Shown: positions 35,456 through 50,507 of the stretch, one piece after another
Layout of the letters: each line of letters begins with the position of its first letter
Position numbering within the stretch: the stretch's first letter is position 1
Source of the DNA: Azospirillum halopraeferens DSM 3675
GTDB lineage: Bacteria > Pseudomonadota > Alphaproteobacteria > Azospirillales > Azospirillaceae
NCBI RefSeq assembly: GCF_000429625.1
Contig: NZ_KE386931.1
Span: forward strand, 1 to 64,000
Direction: 5' to 3'
Length of the DNA stretch: 64,000 nt
Notes under the pieces: generated by a model
What the model was told of the DNA's origin: nothing
The model's database searches: none
What the model saw: the letters and a program-made list of their open reading frames with translations, nothing else
Translations under genes and position numbers: made by a program

Positions 35456-38400
35456 TCACACGGACACGGTTTCGAGGAGACCAAGGTTGGCAAAGCTGCC
35501 GTCCGCCTCCATCCGGTCCCAGGCGGCGAGGACGAGGCGGCGGGTGCGGTATTCGCCGAACTGGCGGGTTTCCCGCTCCTTCAGTACCCGGAAGGTTTCG
35601 GAGGGGTAGTCGGGCCCCTTCACGTCGGCGGGGTCGAGGATGTAGCGCAGTTCGTCCCGGTCCAGGCCATAGGCTCGGGCGTAGAAGGCGTCGAGATCGG
35701 CGCGCAACAGAGCGCGCCGCTCCTCATCCCAGCGGAAGGGTGGGCCGTCATAGCCGAGATCGCGGGCGAAGGGAGCGAGGCTGTGGGAGGTGTAGGTGAG
35801 TTCCAGGACCTTGGGGATGACGAAGGACAGGCGGGATTCGGTGTAGAAGGTGGGTGGGAGGATGGGGAATTGGGCGATGACGTTCTTGCGAATGTGGGTT
35901 CCACCCACTTTGGATTGCGCTGCATAGTCAAGACTGAGCGAGTTAAGGTTGCCAAGCAATGCTCCGGCAATTTTGCATTCTGCAATGCCAGGGAGAAGAA
36001 GAGATAAAGTGTCATCTGTGGCGCATACAGGAAACGCAGCAGCAATAACTGTCCTTTCATCAACCGATCGAGCGATATCGCGCCAACCAATCAGCCAGTT
36101 TTTCCGCCATCCTTTGCTGGAGAGGCGGCGGATAACCTCTTCTTTTGGCGCAAAGCGGCCATCTCCAAACCATTCGTTGTCTGAACTCTTTGCTTCGGAA
36201 TCAATCCCAAACCTGTGATCAAAAATAGATATATCGCCGCCGCGAAATACCGGTAGCATACTATCCGCTGGTCCGCAGCCAAAATACTTTTCAAATATTT
36301 CCGAATCGATGCGGTTCGAACCGGAAAAGAAATTCTGAATGACGATTGGGCTGAACGCGGAAATTTCATTTCGGCCATTCATTTCTATAAAAATTCCGCT
36401 GTTTTTATAAATCTTCGCCGTCAGTTCCGCATCGGCGCGAGAGCGGAAGACCGGGGCCGTGCGGGTGTTGGGATTCAACCGGGCGATGGCGTCGGGCGTT
36501 AGGGTAAAATTGCGCTCCGGGTCGGCGAGTTGGGCCACCTTTCGAAGAAAGAAGCAAAACTCCGGGGACCTATTTGGCTCATTTGAAAGTACAAGTATTG
36601 CAAACTTGAACGCATGATGAACTGCAGGGAAAATATTCTCTTCGTTCTCAAACGCAGTCAGATGAACCAACGCTTCGCGCCTGATCAGCCCTGCAAAGAA
36701 AGGCGCGGCCGTCACGTCGGTCGCGATCCCTGTCGGGACGATCACTCCAGCGCGCCCCGTTGGCCCGATAAGATTTGCAAACACTTCCGCGAATAAGGCA
36801 TAGGTATTGATCTTTCCTCTACCCGTCAGTTCAAATCGGCCGGACTCACGGGCAAACTCATTGCTCGCGTCAAAAACGCGTTGGGCAATAACGAAGTCCT
36901 GGAATACCGCTGGATCATCGTGCTCCAGTGCTTCAATCGCTCTCGTGCGCGCAGCGCCAGCAAGAGCAGCAATCTCGGGCTTCCTCGTTGCAAAGTACTC
37001 CTTGCCGGAAAGCTGCATCACTTCCCACGGCGGGTTGCCGACCACCACGTCGAAGCCGCCGCGCTCCATGATGTCGGGAAACTCCAGCGGCCAGTGGAAG
37101 GCGTGGGCAGCCTCGGCCAGTTGGTCCACGCGGGCGACCAGCGGGCCGTAGAGGCTGTGCCCGGCCATGGCCTCCCACACGTGGGTCGTCGTCGGGATCG
37201 TAACCATGTTGCGGTTGGCGGGTACGCCGCCCACCTTCGGCGCCAGGAAGGCCGCGACATAGGCGTCGCATGCGATCTTCCAACGGTACCAGTCGGGACG
37301 GCGACGCGATTCGCGAAAGCGGGCGTCCTTGGCCTGAATCTCCGCCAGGGTGGTTTCCGGCAGATGGCGCAGGTCCGCCCCCAGGTCGGCCAGTTGCCGC
37401 GCTGCCGGCAGCGAGCCGCCGCCGCGCGCGAAGTCCAGGCTGCCCTGGCCGGATTTCTCGCTCCTGTTGCGCTTGGCGAAGTGCTTGGCGGTCTCCTTGT
37501 CGTCGCCGGACAGCGGCTTGTAGGCGGCGTCCGGGATGCCCTGCTCCAGGGCCTTCAGGTCGAACACGCCCAGCAGCGAATCGCCGCAGCGGATCTGCGC
37601 GTCGAAGAAGCCCAGCGGCAGGCCGGGGTCGACCGTCTCGATCCACAGCGCCACCTTGGTCAGCTCCACCGCCATGGGGTTCTTGTCCACCCCATGCAGG
37701 CAGCAGCGGGCGACGTCGCGCAATGCGTGGCGGAAATCCTCCAGGGAGGGCGTGCCCTCGGCGCGGATGCGCGCCACGCGGGTGGCGATGCGGCGGGCGG
37801 CGGCCAATAGGAAATGGCCGGAGCCGCAGGCCGGGTCGATGACGGTGAGGGCGAGCAGGGTGGCCGCCTTGTCGTCGGACTCCGCCTCCGCCCGGTCGAG
37901 CACCGGGTCGAGGGCGGTGTCGAGCAGCGCCTGCACCAGACTGTCCGGCGTGTAGTAGGAGCCGGTGGTCTTGCGCTGGTTGCCCCTCCGCTCCGCCGCG
38001 TCGGAGGCGAAGGCGAGCGCGCGGCCGTCGCCGGCCAACTGCGGCTGAAGCTCCAGCAGGGATTCGTAGACCGACCCCAGCTCCTCCGTCTCCATGGCGC
38101 GCCAGTTGACGGGGACCATGGCGGTCCCGTCGGTCAGCCAGGACAGGCGGTACACCGCCTCCATGAAGGCGCGGTTGGGCAGGACGGCGGTTTCCAGGTG
38201 CGGCAGCCGGTCGGGGGCGAACAGCCCGCCCAATGCCGGCAAACCCAACGCCGGCTCGCCGCGGGCCAGCGCGCGGAACACCACCTTCAGACCTTCGTAG
38301 CGGTCGTGGTGGCGGTCCCACGAGGCGCGGCGCACGCACTGCGCCCGCAGCGCCGTCAGGCTGTAGCCCTCGGTGTAGAGCCGGCGTGCGTCGGCGGCGG

Positions 38401-39298
38401 CGTCCTTCGGGTGCAGCAGGGTGCGGTCCTCCGCCACCATCAGGAAGATCAGGCGGTAGACGAGGCGCAGAAGCTCGTTGAACCAGCCGGTCAGCGGGAT
38501 CTCCCCCGACGCCAGCCGGGCCGCCAGATCGGGGTTCGCCGCGAGGAAGCCGGACCCCAGCAGGCGCAGGGCGTCCTCCACCTGACCGGCCAGACGGTCG
38601 CGCGCCGCCTCTCCTTCGCGGGACCCGGCGTCGCGCCAGCGCTCCAGGGCGCAGTCGGCGGCGGTGGCGCCCGCCCGGCCGAAGCGCGAGCGGTGGATCA
38701 GCAGCCACAGCGCCGTGAAGGACGCCGCGTCCTCGGTGGTGAAGATCTGCGCCAGATCGGCCTCGATGTAGGCCGGGCGGGTCAGCGAGGCGTTGTCGCG
38801 CATCAGGCGCAGGCGGGTCCCGTTGGTGACCAGACCCCACAGCGTGCCGTCGCTGTCGTTCAGGTGGTCCTGAAGGGCGAAGGCGGGAGACCGGGCGCGG
38901 TCGGTCGACAGGGTCGGGCTGCGCCGGTCCAGCGCCTCGGCCGGCGGCACGACGACCACCGGCACCCGTCCGCCGGCGATGAGGGACGCCGCACCGTCGG
39001 CCGGCGCCAGATCGTCGAATCCGAAGGTTTCCTTTAGAAAGTCGCGCACGAAACGCCGGGTCGCCTCGATGGACGGCGCGGCTGCCTTGGCGAAGGCGTC
39101 GAAATGGGACTGGCCGACGCGGAAGGAGGTGGAGATCTCCTCCCGCACGGTCAGCCCCTTGCGGATGCCGTAGCTCTCCTCGGCCTGTTCCGGCGCCTCC
39201 CGCCGGTCGATCTTGGCGACCATGGCCGGCGCGATCAGGTTGCCCTCCAGCGTCAGGGAGGGCCAGGCGGACATGTCGGTGACGGGCTTGCGCGGCAT
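35456..39298 (-). CDS. N6-adenine DNA methyltransferase (DrmMI-like, Eco57I type)
   Basis: A 1280-residue protein. SAM-binding motif I (DPACGSGHF) is near residue 488 and the catalytic NPPW near 753, the order of N6-adenine methylases. The N-terminal ~450 residues are an extra region seen in large Eco57I-type and DISARM class 1 methylases. The C-terminus (YILDPADVKGPDYPSETFRVLKE-like block) is typical of this group. Residues ~763-1139 (35.88-37.01 kb) are much richer in A+T than the rest, and probably form the target-recognition domain acquired separately. It begins 3 bases after the SNF2 stop. Expected role: marks host DNA as self. A type IIG restriction role is an alternative, but no nuclease motif was found. 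Confidence 0.85.
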   Translation of the reverse strand: MPRKPVTDMSAWPSLTLEGNLIAPAMVAKIDRREAPEQAEESYGIRKGLTVREEISTSFRVGQSHFDAFAKAAAPSIEATRRFVRDFLKETFGFDDLAPADGAASLIAGGRVPVVVVPPAEALDRRSPTLSTDRARSPAFALQDHLNDSDGTLWGLVTNGTRLRLMRDNASLTRPAYIEADLAQIFTTEDAASFTALWLLIHRSRFGRAGATAADCALERWRDAGSREGEAARDRLAGQVEDALRLLGSGFLAANPDLAARLASGEIPLTGWFNELLRLVYRLIFLMVAEDRTLLHPKDAAADARRLYTEGYSLTALRAQCVRRASWDRHHDRYEGLKVVFRALARGEPALGLPALGGLFAPDRLPHLETAVLPNRAFMEAVYRLSWLTDGTAMVPVNWRAMETEELGSVYESLLELQPQLAGDGRALAFASDAAERRGNQRKTTGSYYTPDSLVQALLDTALDPVLDRAEAESDDKAATLLALTVIDPACGSGHFLLAAARRIATRVARIRAEGTPSLEDFRHALRDVARCCLHGVDKNPMAVELTKVALWIETVDPGLPLGFFDAQIRCGDSLLGVFDLKALEQGIPDAAYKPLSGDDKETAKHFAKRNRSEKSGQGSLDFARGGGSLPAARQLADLGADLRHLPETTLAEIQAKDARFRESRRRPDWYRWKIACDAYVAAFLAPKVGGVPANRNMVTIPTTTHVWEAMAGHSLYGPLVARVDQLAEAAHAFHWPLEFPDIMERGGFDVVVGNPPWEVMQLSGKEYFATRKPEIAALAGAARTRAIEALEHDDPAVFQDFVIAQRVFDASNEFARESGRFELTGRGKINTYALFAEVFANLIGPTGRAGVIVPTGIATDVTAAPFFAGLIRREALVHLTAFENEENIFPAVHHAFKFAILVLSNEPNRSPEFCFFLRKVAQLADPERNFTLTPDAIARLNPNTRTAPVFRSRADAELTAKIYKNSGIFIEMNGRNEISAFSPIVIQNFFSGSNRIDSEIFEKYFGCGPADSMLPVFRGGDISIFDHRFGIDSEAKSSDNEWFGDGRFAPKEEVIRRLSSKGWRKNWLIGWRDIARSVDERTVIAAAFPVCATDDTLSLLLPGIAECKIAGALLGNLNSLSLDYAAQSKVGGTHIRKNVIAQFPILPPTFYTESRLSFVIPKVLELTYTSHSLAPFARDLGYDGPPFRWDEERRALLRADLDAFYARAYGLDRDELRYILDPADVKGPDYPSETFRVLKERETRQFGEYRTRRLVLAAWDRMEADGSFANLGLLETVSV

Positions 39299-39301
39299 GG
39301 A

Positions 39302-42067
39302 TCAGGTCTCGCTGGGCATCAGCACGAACAGCCCGATGACGTCGGGCGGCAGGACGGCCTCCACGGCGACGCGGGAGGCGGAACCGGCGGCGGCGCGCAG
39401 CCGGGCGTGGTCGGCGGCAAGCTCCTCCGCCCGCCCCCGCACGAAGGCGGCGAGCGGCCCGTCGAGCAGGGCCGGCAGGTCCTCCTGCGCCCGCTTCACG
39501 AAGCGGTCGCGGGCGGCGGGCGCCAGGTCGCCGGCGGCCGGGACGTCGAGAAGGGCGCGGGCCTCTTCCCCCGACGCGACGACGGCGCCGTTGCCGAGGG
39601 CGACCAGCGCCGCCTCCTCGGCCAGCAGCAGCCGCTCGCGGCGGCCGTGGACGGTCAGCTTGTAGCGGATGCGCAGCAGGACCAGCCGCGTCATCCGCTC
39701 GACGGCCGGCGTCGGCCAGGCGCCCACGCGGCCGATGCCCAGGCCCGTCAGCGTGGCGGGGTCCAGGGAGGCTTCCACCAGGGCCTCGGCCAGCGTCGCC
39801 GTCAGCGGATGCGACCGGCTGATCAGGCTGACCCCGGACGGGGCGGGCTCCGCCATTGCCAGGCGCACGCTGCCCGCCATGCCGCGTTCGGCCAGCCGTT
39901 CCCGCAGGGCGGGGTCGAGGGCGTGGACGTGCGCCAGCAGGGCGGAGCGACGCTCCTCCAGCGGCACGCCGAACCGGGCCATGGCCCGTTCGATGAAGGT
40001 TCGCGCCGCCTGCGGGGAGCCCAGCAGGCCGGACACCTTCTCCCACTCCGGCGCCACCTCCTGCGGCTTCATGGCGTTCTGGGCGAAGCGCGTGCGGGAG
40101 CGCTTCTCCTTCTCCGACACGTCGCGCCAGCGCGTGTCGATCAGGCGGGTGCCGTCGTCCAGCCGCAGGTCGAGGGCCATCTGCCGCGTGTCACCCCGGC
40201 GCAGCATCATGGAGGCCATGAGGGCGTCGGTGACCGGCCCGCGCTCGTCGGGCAGCGGAACGGTGACGCCGGTGGCTTCGCGGATCTTCTTCGCCTTGCG
40301 CAGGATCACCTCCAGCACCGCCCCGTCGATGGCGCTGTCGGGGGAATACATCATGACGGAGCGGACCAGACGGGCCGGTTGCCCGAAACGGTCCACCCGG
40401 CCTTCCCGCTGCTGGTGCCGGGTCGGGTTCCAGGACAGGTCGTAGTGGACGACGGTGTCGAAAAGCTGCTGGAGGTTGATGCCTTCCGACAGGCAGTCGG
40501 TCGCGACCAGGATGCGCTGGCTGGGGTTCTCCTCGTCGTCCGGCGCCATGTCCACGACCCGGTCGCGCCGCTCGTCCGGGGTCAGCACGCCGGTGACGGC
40601 CTCGATCCGAAGCTTCGGGAACGCCTTGCGCAGGCCGTCGCGGACGTGTTCGGCCGTCGCGAGGTAGCGGCAGAACACCACCGGGTTCGCCCCCGATTTG
40701 ACGAGGGGCTTCAGGATGCCGATCAGCGCGTCGAGCTTCGGGTCGGAATCGCCGACGAGCCGTTCCGCCTCGGCGATGAGGGCCTGAAGCGCCGGGTCGC
40801 CCTCCCAGACCGCGCCGGGCTCGAGGTCGACCGCGTCCTCGTCGTCCCCGTCCTCGTCGTAGATCTGCGGTTCGATGCGGTCGGGCTCGTTCGCCAGGCG
40901 GTTGCGCAGGGCGCTGAGCGCCGCCGCCGGGGACGACCCCACGCAGCGCATCAGGGCCAGCGTCCCCCAGAACGCCAGTCGCCGCTCCCGCTGCCCCGTT
41001 CCAGCCCGTGAGACCACGCCCAGGCAGTGGTCGAGCACCGCCTCCTGGAACCGCAGATGCGCCGGCGACAGGCGGAAGGCCGCCTCCTTCGGGTCGTGCT
41101 TCGGAAACGCCCGGTCCTCGCCCCAGTCGCCCGAGACGATGTCGATCCGGCGGCGCTGCACGAAATGGCGGGCGAGACGCTCGCGATATTTCGCGTCATC
41201 GAAGGTCAGCGACGCGAACTCCGGATCGATCAGGGACAAGAGCCGGGCGAAGGCCTCCTCGTCCCCTGAATGGGGGGTCGCGGTCAGCATGATCAACCGC
41301 CGCTCCGGGTCCTGTGCGAGGCCGGAGAGAAGCCCGAAGCGCTGCTGCCGGCCCTTGTGCGTGCCGACGCAGGCGTGGGCCTCGTCGACGATCACGAAGT
41401 CCGGGCAGGCGCGGGCGAACGTCTCCCGGCGCTTCTCGGCCTTGATGTAGTCGAGGCTGACCACGGTGTGGGGGTGGGCGTCGAACAGGGTCTGGGCGAG
41501 TGGCAGGCTCCTCTCCAGCCGTGCCGCCGTCCCCGACGTGACGGCGACGGCGTCGATCCCGAAGCGCACCTTGAGTTCGGTCGTCCATTGCTCGACCAGA
41601 TGGGGCGGGCACAGGACGGAGAAGGCGTCCGCCTCGCCGCGGTCCATCAGCTCCCGCAGGATCAGCCCGGCCTCGATGGTCTTGCCGATGCCGACGTCGT
41701 CGGCGATCAGGAGGCGGGGAACCTGGAGGCGGAGCGCCATCAGCAGCGGGACGAGCTGATAGGTCCGCGGCTCGAACGCAAGCTGGGCCGCCGACCGGAA
41801 CGGTCCCGCGCCGCGCCGCAGGGTCAGGCGCAGGGCGTCCGCGAGAAGGGCCGCCTTGGACTGCACCGTCGGGGCGGCGTCCTCCGGGAGGTCGAAGCGG
41901 GCGGGGCCGACCGGCGTCAATTCCAGCCGCGGGTCCAGCAGGACGGTGTCGCCCTCGCTGCCGGACAGGGGCCGCAGGGCAAGGAGGTCGGGGCGCGGTG
42001 CGGGAAGGGCCACCCATTCCCGGCCGCGCGCCCGCACGAGGTCGCCGGGGGCAAAGGACAGGGTCAT
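39302..42067 (-). CDS. SNF2-family helicase (DrmD-like)
   Basis: A 921-residue SF2 ATPase of the SNF2/RapA type. Walker A DDVGIGKT is at residues 123-130, DEAH at 228-231, the TATPH motif follows, and motif VI QREGRVDRFGQ is near 553. DNA translocation without strand separation is expected. DISARM class 1 includes an SNF2 helicase, DrmD, beside the methylase, as here. It begins 4 bases after the stop of the large helicase gene and ends 3 bases before the methyltransferase gene, so the three are tightly coupled. Confidence 0.9.
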   Translation of the reverse strand: MTLSFAPGDLVRARGREWVALPAPRPDLLALRPLSGSEGDTVLLDPRLELTPVGPARFDLPEDAAPTVQSKAALLADALRLTLRRGAGPFRSAAQLAFEPRTYQLVPLLMALRLQVPRLLIADDVGIGKTIEAGLILRELMDRGEADAFSVLCPPHLVEQWTTELKVRFGIDAVAVTSGTAARLERSLPLAQTLFDAHPHTVVSLDYIKAEKRRETFARACPDFVIVDEAHACVGTHKGRQQRFGLLSGLAQDPERRLIMLTATPHSGDEEAFARLLSLIDPEFASLTFDDAKYRERLARHFVQRRRIDIVSGDWGEDRAFPKHDPKEAAFRLSPAHLRFQEAVLDHCLGVVSRAGTGQRERRLAFWGTLALMRCVGSSPAAALSALRNRLANEPDRIEPQIYDEDGDDEDAVDLEPGAVWEGDPALQALIAEAERLVGDSDPKLDALIGILKPLVKSGANPVVFCRYLATAEHVRDGLRKAFPKLRIEAVTGVLTPDERRDRVVDMAPDDEENPSQRILVATDCLSEGINLQQLFDTVVHYDLSWNPTRHQQREGRVDRFGQPARLVRSVMMYSPDSAIDGAVLEVILRKAKKIREATGVTVPLPDERGPVTDALMASMMLRRGDTRQMALDLRLDDGTRLIDTRWRDVSEKEKRSRTRFAQNAMKPQEVAPEWEKVSGLLGSPQAARTFIERAMARFGVPLEERRSALLAHVHALDPALRERLAERGMAGSVRLAMAEPAPSGVSLISRSHPLTATLAEALVEASLDPATLTGLGIGRVGAWPTPAVERMTRLVLLRIRYKLTVHGRRERLLLAEEAALVALGNGAVVASGEEARALLDVPAAGDLAPAARDRFVKRAQEDLPALLDGPLAAFVRGRAEELAADHARLRAAAGSASRVAVEAVLPPDVIGLFVLMPSET

Positions 42068-42071
42068 CGGG

Positions 42072-47246
<5,175 letters not shown>

Positions 47247-47739
47247 CTAAAACCCCCTGCGCACTCACCAGATGCCGTTCGCCATTCACTTTCAATTTTC
47301 CCAGCCGACAGAAGGCCGTTGCCGTCAAGGTATTTTGACAACTCTATCTTCAACATCTGGGTGTTGTTCTTCTATTCAAATTTCCTCTAGGGGCGGCCGA
47401 CGGCAATGCAGGGGCGTTCCTCTGACTTGGTCACTGCTGAACCTCCGGCTTCCGGGGCATGCCCAGCGGCGAGCAAGCCGAAATTGCGTAGCGAGGTGAG
47501 GCTAGTTGCTCTGAAGTTCGAGTGCAAGCTGGATGGTTATCCAATCCAGGGATGTGGTTGTGTGAAGTTGGAATAACCTCCCCGAGAGTAGTTTGCGAAT
47601 CGTGCTTCTCGTTTTCCCGGGAAATGGACGCTGGAAGCCGCCGATGTGATCGGCGCGGGTTCAAAACAGATCCACCGAGGCGGCGCGGGAAGACCGACAC
47701 CCCACTCCGTGCTGGCTTTCATTGCTCATCAGGCCCGGG
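47247..47739. other. Non-coding stretch upstream of the defence operon
   Basis: About 490 bases with no convincing gene. The first ~120 bases are relatively AT-rich and should contain the promoter of the leftward operon. Frames here lack ribosome sites and family similarity. An IstB remnant begins at its right edge, so part of this DNA may be leftover insertion-sequence sequence. Confidence 0.4.
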
Positions 47740-47910
47740 TCTGAAGCCCGCCTTGCGCTTGTCCTCGAGGCGTCGGCTGTCGCCCCGGATCTGGACACTG
47801 ACAGCATGATCGAACAGGCAATCGAGCACAGTGGCGAGGAGCGCCGGGTCATGGTGAAGGCCTGATCCCACCGGTGGGATTGGAGATCACCACAAGGAAG
47901 CAGGTGCTTC
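47740..47910 (-). pseudogene. istB: IS21-family IstB C-terminal fragment
   Basis: On the minus strand one frame reads DPALLATVLDCLFDHAV and then QIRGDSRRLEDKRKAG. This is the C-terminal end of an IstB-like ATPase of IS21 elements (LDRLLHHA...IRGDSYRL pattern). A neighbouring frame holds LVVISN, the preceding part, so a frameshift lies between. No istA and no terminal repeat is present. Confidence 0.55.
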
Positions 47911-48041
47911 TGGAACCGGTTGCTTCCAAAGGCGGCGGTTCCGGAAGCAAGCGGTTCCCGGCGCCGCCTCCGCGGTGCCAACAGCGCGAACCCATGTCCC
48001 TCCAGCGTGCAATCGGTACGCGCGTGGACAGGAGAAGGACG

Positions 48042-49385
48042 ATGATCGGGCCCAGCGACAATTGCGGTGCCGCCTCGGTGGCCGGAGCCGCGGCCGACAG
48101 CACGGGATTGCCCGATGTGGACATCGAACTGCGGGCCCGGGTGTGGGCGATCCTTGATGACGCGTGGAAGCGCGGAGAGGTGCCGCCTTCGGCCCGGGCG
48201 ATCCGCGCCATGGTCAACCGCAACAACAGTCAGGTGCTGCGTGCGGTCAGCGCGTGGTACGAGGAACGCCGGGCCCAGCATCAGGCGACCACCGAGATGA
48301 GCGCTCCGGTGGCTGCGAAGCCGACGGTGCCGGGCGCCGAACCGGAGGCGGATGCGGTGGCCGGCATCCCGCCGGCGGTTGCCGCAGTGCTGGACGCCGC
48401 CGCCGAGGGGCTGGCGGGCGTCGCGCAAGTGCTGGTGCAGGTGAAGCTCGCCATGCGGCAGGCATTGGTCGAGGTGGACGAGCGTGCAGAGCGGCGGTTG
48501 GGTGAGACGTTGGCCGCGGCCAATGCCGCTGGCGAGGCAACACGGGCTGCCGAGCGCGAGCGGTTCGGCATGGAGAGGGCGCTGCTGCAGGGCGTCTTGG
48601 ACGCACGCGTAGCGGAATCGGCGCGCATTGTTGAGGAGGCCGCCGGGATGATCGAGGAGTGCGAGGTACGAGAGGCGAGTGCACTGACTCGCATTTTCGC
48701 CCTGGAAGAGCGGGTCCGCGCCGCGGAGGCCGAGGCGGCGGCGCATGAGGCCTGCATCGACGGGCTTCGCAAGGAGTTGACCGACACCCGGAGCGAACGC
48801 GACGCGGCTCGCGGGCAGGCTGCCACGCTGGCCGAACAGCTCGCGTCGAGAAGCGAGGTGTTCACGGCGGCTGAGGCACGATTCGAACGGGACGAGGCGG
48901 AGTGTCGGCACGAGATCGACCGCTTGCGCGCTGAGGTCGAGCAGTGGCGCGGGGATCTGGCCGACGCGCATCGGCAGATCATCACTTTGGTGGCGGAGGC
49001 CAATGCCGCCGGGGCGCTGGGCGCCTTCATCGAGCGCCTCCTCGTCACCATGCCCATCTCTGTCGGGAACGTGGCGGCCGCCACGGGTTTGCGCGTGAAC
49101 ACGACCGGGACTTCCGCCGACACGGCGGAATTGGACGCTTCAGATGGCACCGGTGGTTTGGCAACCGGCCGTTCGACCGAGGTCGGGCTGGGCGGTAAGG
49201 ACGGGGCGGCGGCACCGGCCTGCCTGGAGGCTGGTCCGGTGCGGCGGTCTCGTCGGCCAGCCGATGTGATGCAGGAGCAAACGGGCTTGTCGTCAGGGAC
49301 GGATCGTGGCGGCACGGACTTGCGAGCCGACGGCACCTCGGGCGCCGCGAGCATTGATGGTCGGACGAACGCTGCCAATGGGTAA
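48042..49385 (+). CDS. KfrA-like coiled-coil DNA-binding protein
   Basis: A 447-residue protein. Residues ~30-75 (ARVWAILDDAWKRGE, SARAIRAMVNRNNSQVLRAV) match the KfrA N-terminal DNA-binding domain of plasmid proteins. Residues ~130-340 form a long Ala/Glu/Arg-rich coiled coil. The last ~100 residues are Gly/Thr-rich and probably disordered. The ATG at 48042 has a GGAGAAGGA site; the longer upstream frame has none. KfrA proteins help plasmid stability and gene control. Here it opens the mobilization side of the island. Confidence 0.75.
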   Translation: MIGPSDNCGAASVAGAAADSTGLPDVDIELRARVWAILDDAWKRGEVPPSARAIRAMVNRNNSQVLRAVSAWYEERRAQHQATTEMSAPVAAKPTVPGAEPEADAVAGIPPAVAAVLDAAAEGLAGVAQVLVQVKLAMRQALVEVDERAERRLGETLAAANAAGEATRAAERERFGMERALLQGVLDARVAESARIVEEAAGMIEECEVREASALTRIFALEERVRAAEAEAAAHEACIDGLRKELTDTRSERDAARGQAATLAEQLASRSEVFTAAEARFERDEAECRHEIDRLRAEVEQWRGDLADAHRQIITLVAEANAAGALGAFIERLLVTMPISVGNVAAATGLRVNTTGTSADTAELDASDGTGGLATGRSTEVGLGGKDGAAAPACLEAGPVRRSRRPADVMQEQTGLSSGTDRGGTDLRADGTSGAASIDGRTNAANG

Positions 49386-49533
49386 GCGCCGTCTGGAGGC
49401 TGCCTTGCGGGAAGGATGGGCGGCGTGATGAAAGCTGGAGGTCGGCGCCGCTCCCGGGCCGCCTTCATCGTGGCAAGCAGCGTGGTTTGCACCGTGGCGC
49501 TCCAGCGCATCGACGTCATCATCGGCGTCCGGG

Positions 49534-49740
49534 GCGGCGCACCTACGCGGCCGAGGAGACGATCCGCCTGGTCGGCGAAGCCCGGGGCGGGCACGGCGCG
49601 GTGACCGCGGTGGCGCGTCGCCATGGCGTGTGCACCAGCCTGATCGACCGCTGGCGCCGGCAGATCAAGAACGGCGAACTGTCCGCCGAGAGGCCGGCGT
49701 TCATGCCGGTGCACGTGCTCGATGCGCCGCCATCGACCGG
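49534..49740 (+). pseudogene. IS66-type TnpA fragment
   Basis: The frame reads RTYAAEETIRLVGEARGG and then AVARRHGVCTSLIDRWRRQI, the helix-turn-helix start of the small IS66 TnpA-type protein, followed by AFMPVHV. The upstream start and downstream TnpB and TnpC genes are absent. It is a remnant among several others between the KfrA-like gene and mobC. Confidence 0.6.
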
Positions 49741-49842
49741 CGTCGTCATGCCCGTCCCGGCTCCGGCTGAGGTGGTTTCTTCAGACGGCAATCAGCTTGC
49801 CACCGAACCAGGAGGGTGGAAGGGCCGTCCACCACATCACCT

Positions 49843-50051
49843 CAGTGTCCGCCCGAAGACATCGGCGGCCCCTGGGGCTACGAACCACACTTCAAGGCAA
49901 TCGCCGATCCCGGACATGAGCGCCATGCCGAGATGATCGAATGCGCGCACCCGGCTTCGATCCGGCCACCGTGGGCGTAGCCGCCGTCTGCAAGGAATTC
50001 GCTCGCCTCGCCAAGCGCCTCGCCCGCCGGAAACCCAAAACGAAGCCCTGA
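49843..50051 (+). pseudogene. Plasmid pRiA4b ORF-3-like C-terminal fragment
   Basis: One frame reads CPPEDIGGPWGYEPHFKAIAD and then HERHAEMIE, a hallmark of the pRiA4b ORF-3 family. The pattern then continues in a different frame as FDPATVGVAAVCKEFARLAKR, ending with TGA at 50049-50051. A frameshift at about 49940-49955 and the missing N-terminus mark it as a pseudogene. Confidence 0.6.
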
Positions 50052-50394
50052 CCGCATCCACCAGCCGACGCTTACGATGCACGGGGCCCGCCGGTGTTCG
50101 TCATCGCGGCCGCAGCGCGATCCTTATAGCGGGTTATGCAATCAAAGCGCGACCGTGGCGCCCCCGTGACTCCCCCGTGACCCTGCCGGCGCATAGACGT
50201 GGCGCGTGCTATGGCGCTCGGCGGTGGGCCTCCATGAAATGAAACCTATTCAGAACCAAGCGGAACTCTTGCGCGGCGTCGTGTGTCCACGTAGAAAAAA
50301 TGGAAACGCAAAAAATCTGCCTCTCCTGTTGCGTGGAGTGCGTCGCTGATCCATGTCAACGTCGGGAGAGCGATTTTGAGGGTGAGCAAGCCGT

Positions 50395-50431
50395 GCAAAT
50401 TAACCGCGCCCATAGGGCGCTGGTTATTTGC
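50395..50431. promoter_or_regulatory. Imperfect inverted repeat before mobC, candidate oriT
   Basis: GCAAAT-AACC-GCGCCC pairs with GGGCGC-GGTT-ATTTGC with two single-base bulges around a 3-base centre. The surrounding 50052-50507 stretch has no gene and is AT-richer than average. A bulged inverted repeat just upstream of mobC and a relaxase gene is where oriT usually lies. The nick site is not identifiable by eye. Confidence 0.45.
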
Positions 50432-50507
50432 AGCTTGGCAGGGAGAGAGATCTCTCCGCTGCACCCTCTCCCGGTTGTGTCACGTCTCGGATCAGGTGGA
50501 GGTGGTC

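Noticed and set aside
36933..40046. 1037-residue minus-strand open frame
   Set aside because: It is an off-frame shadow of the methyltransferase and SNF2 genes, with no family pattern and extreme Arg/Gly/Pro content.
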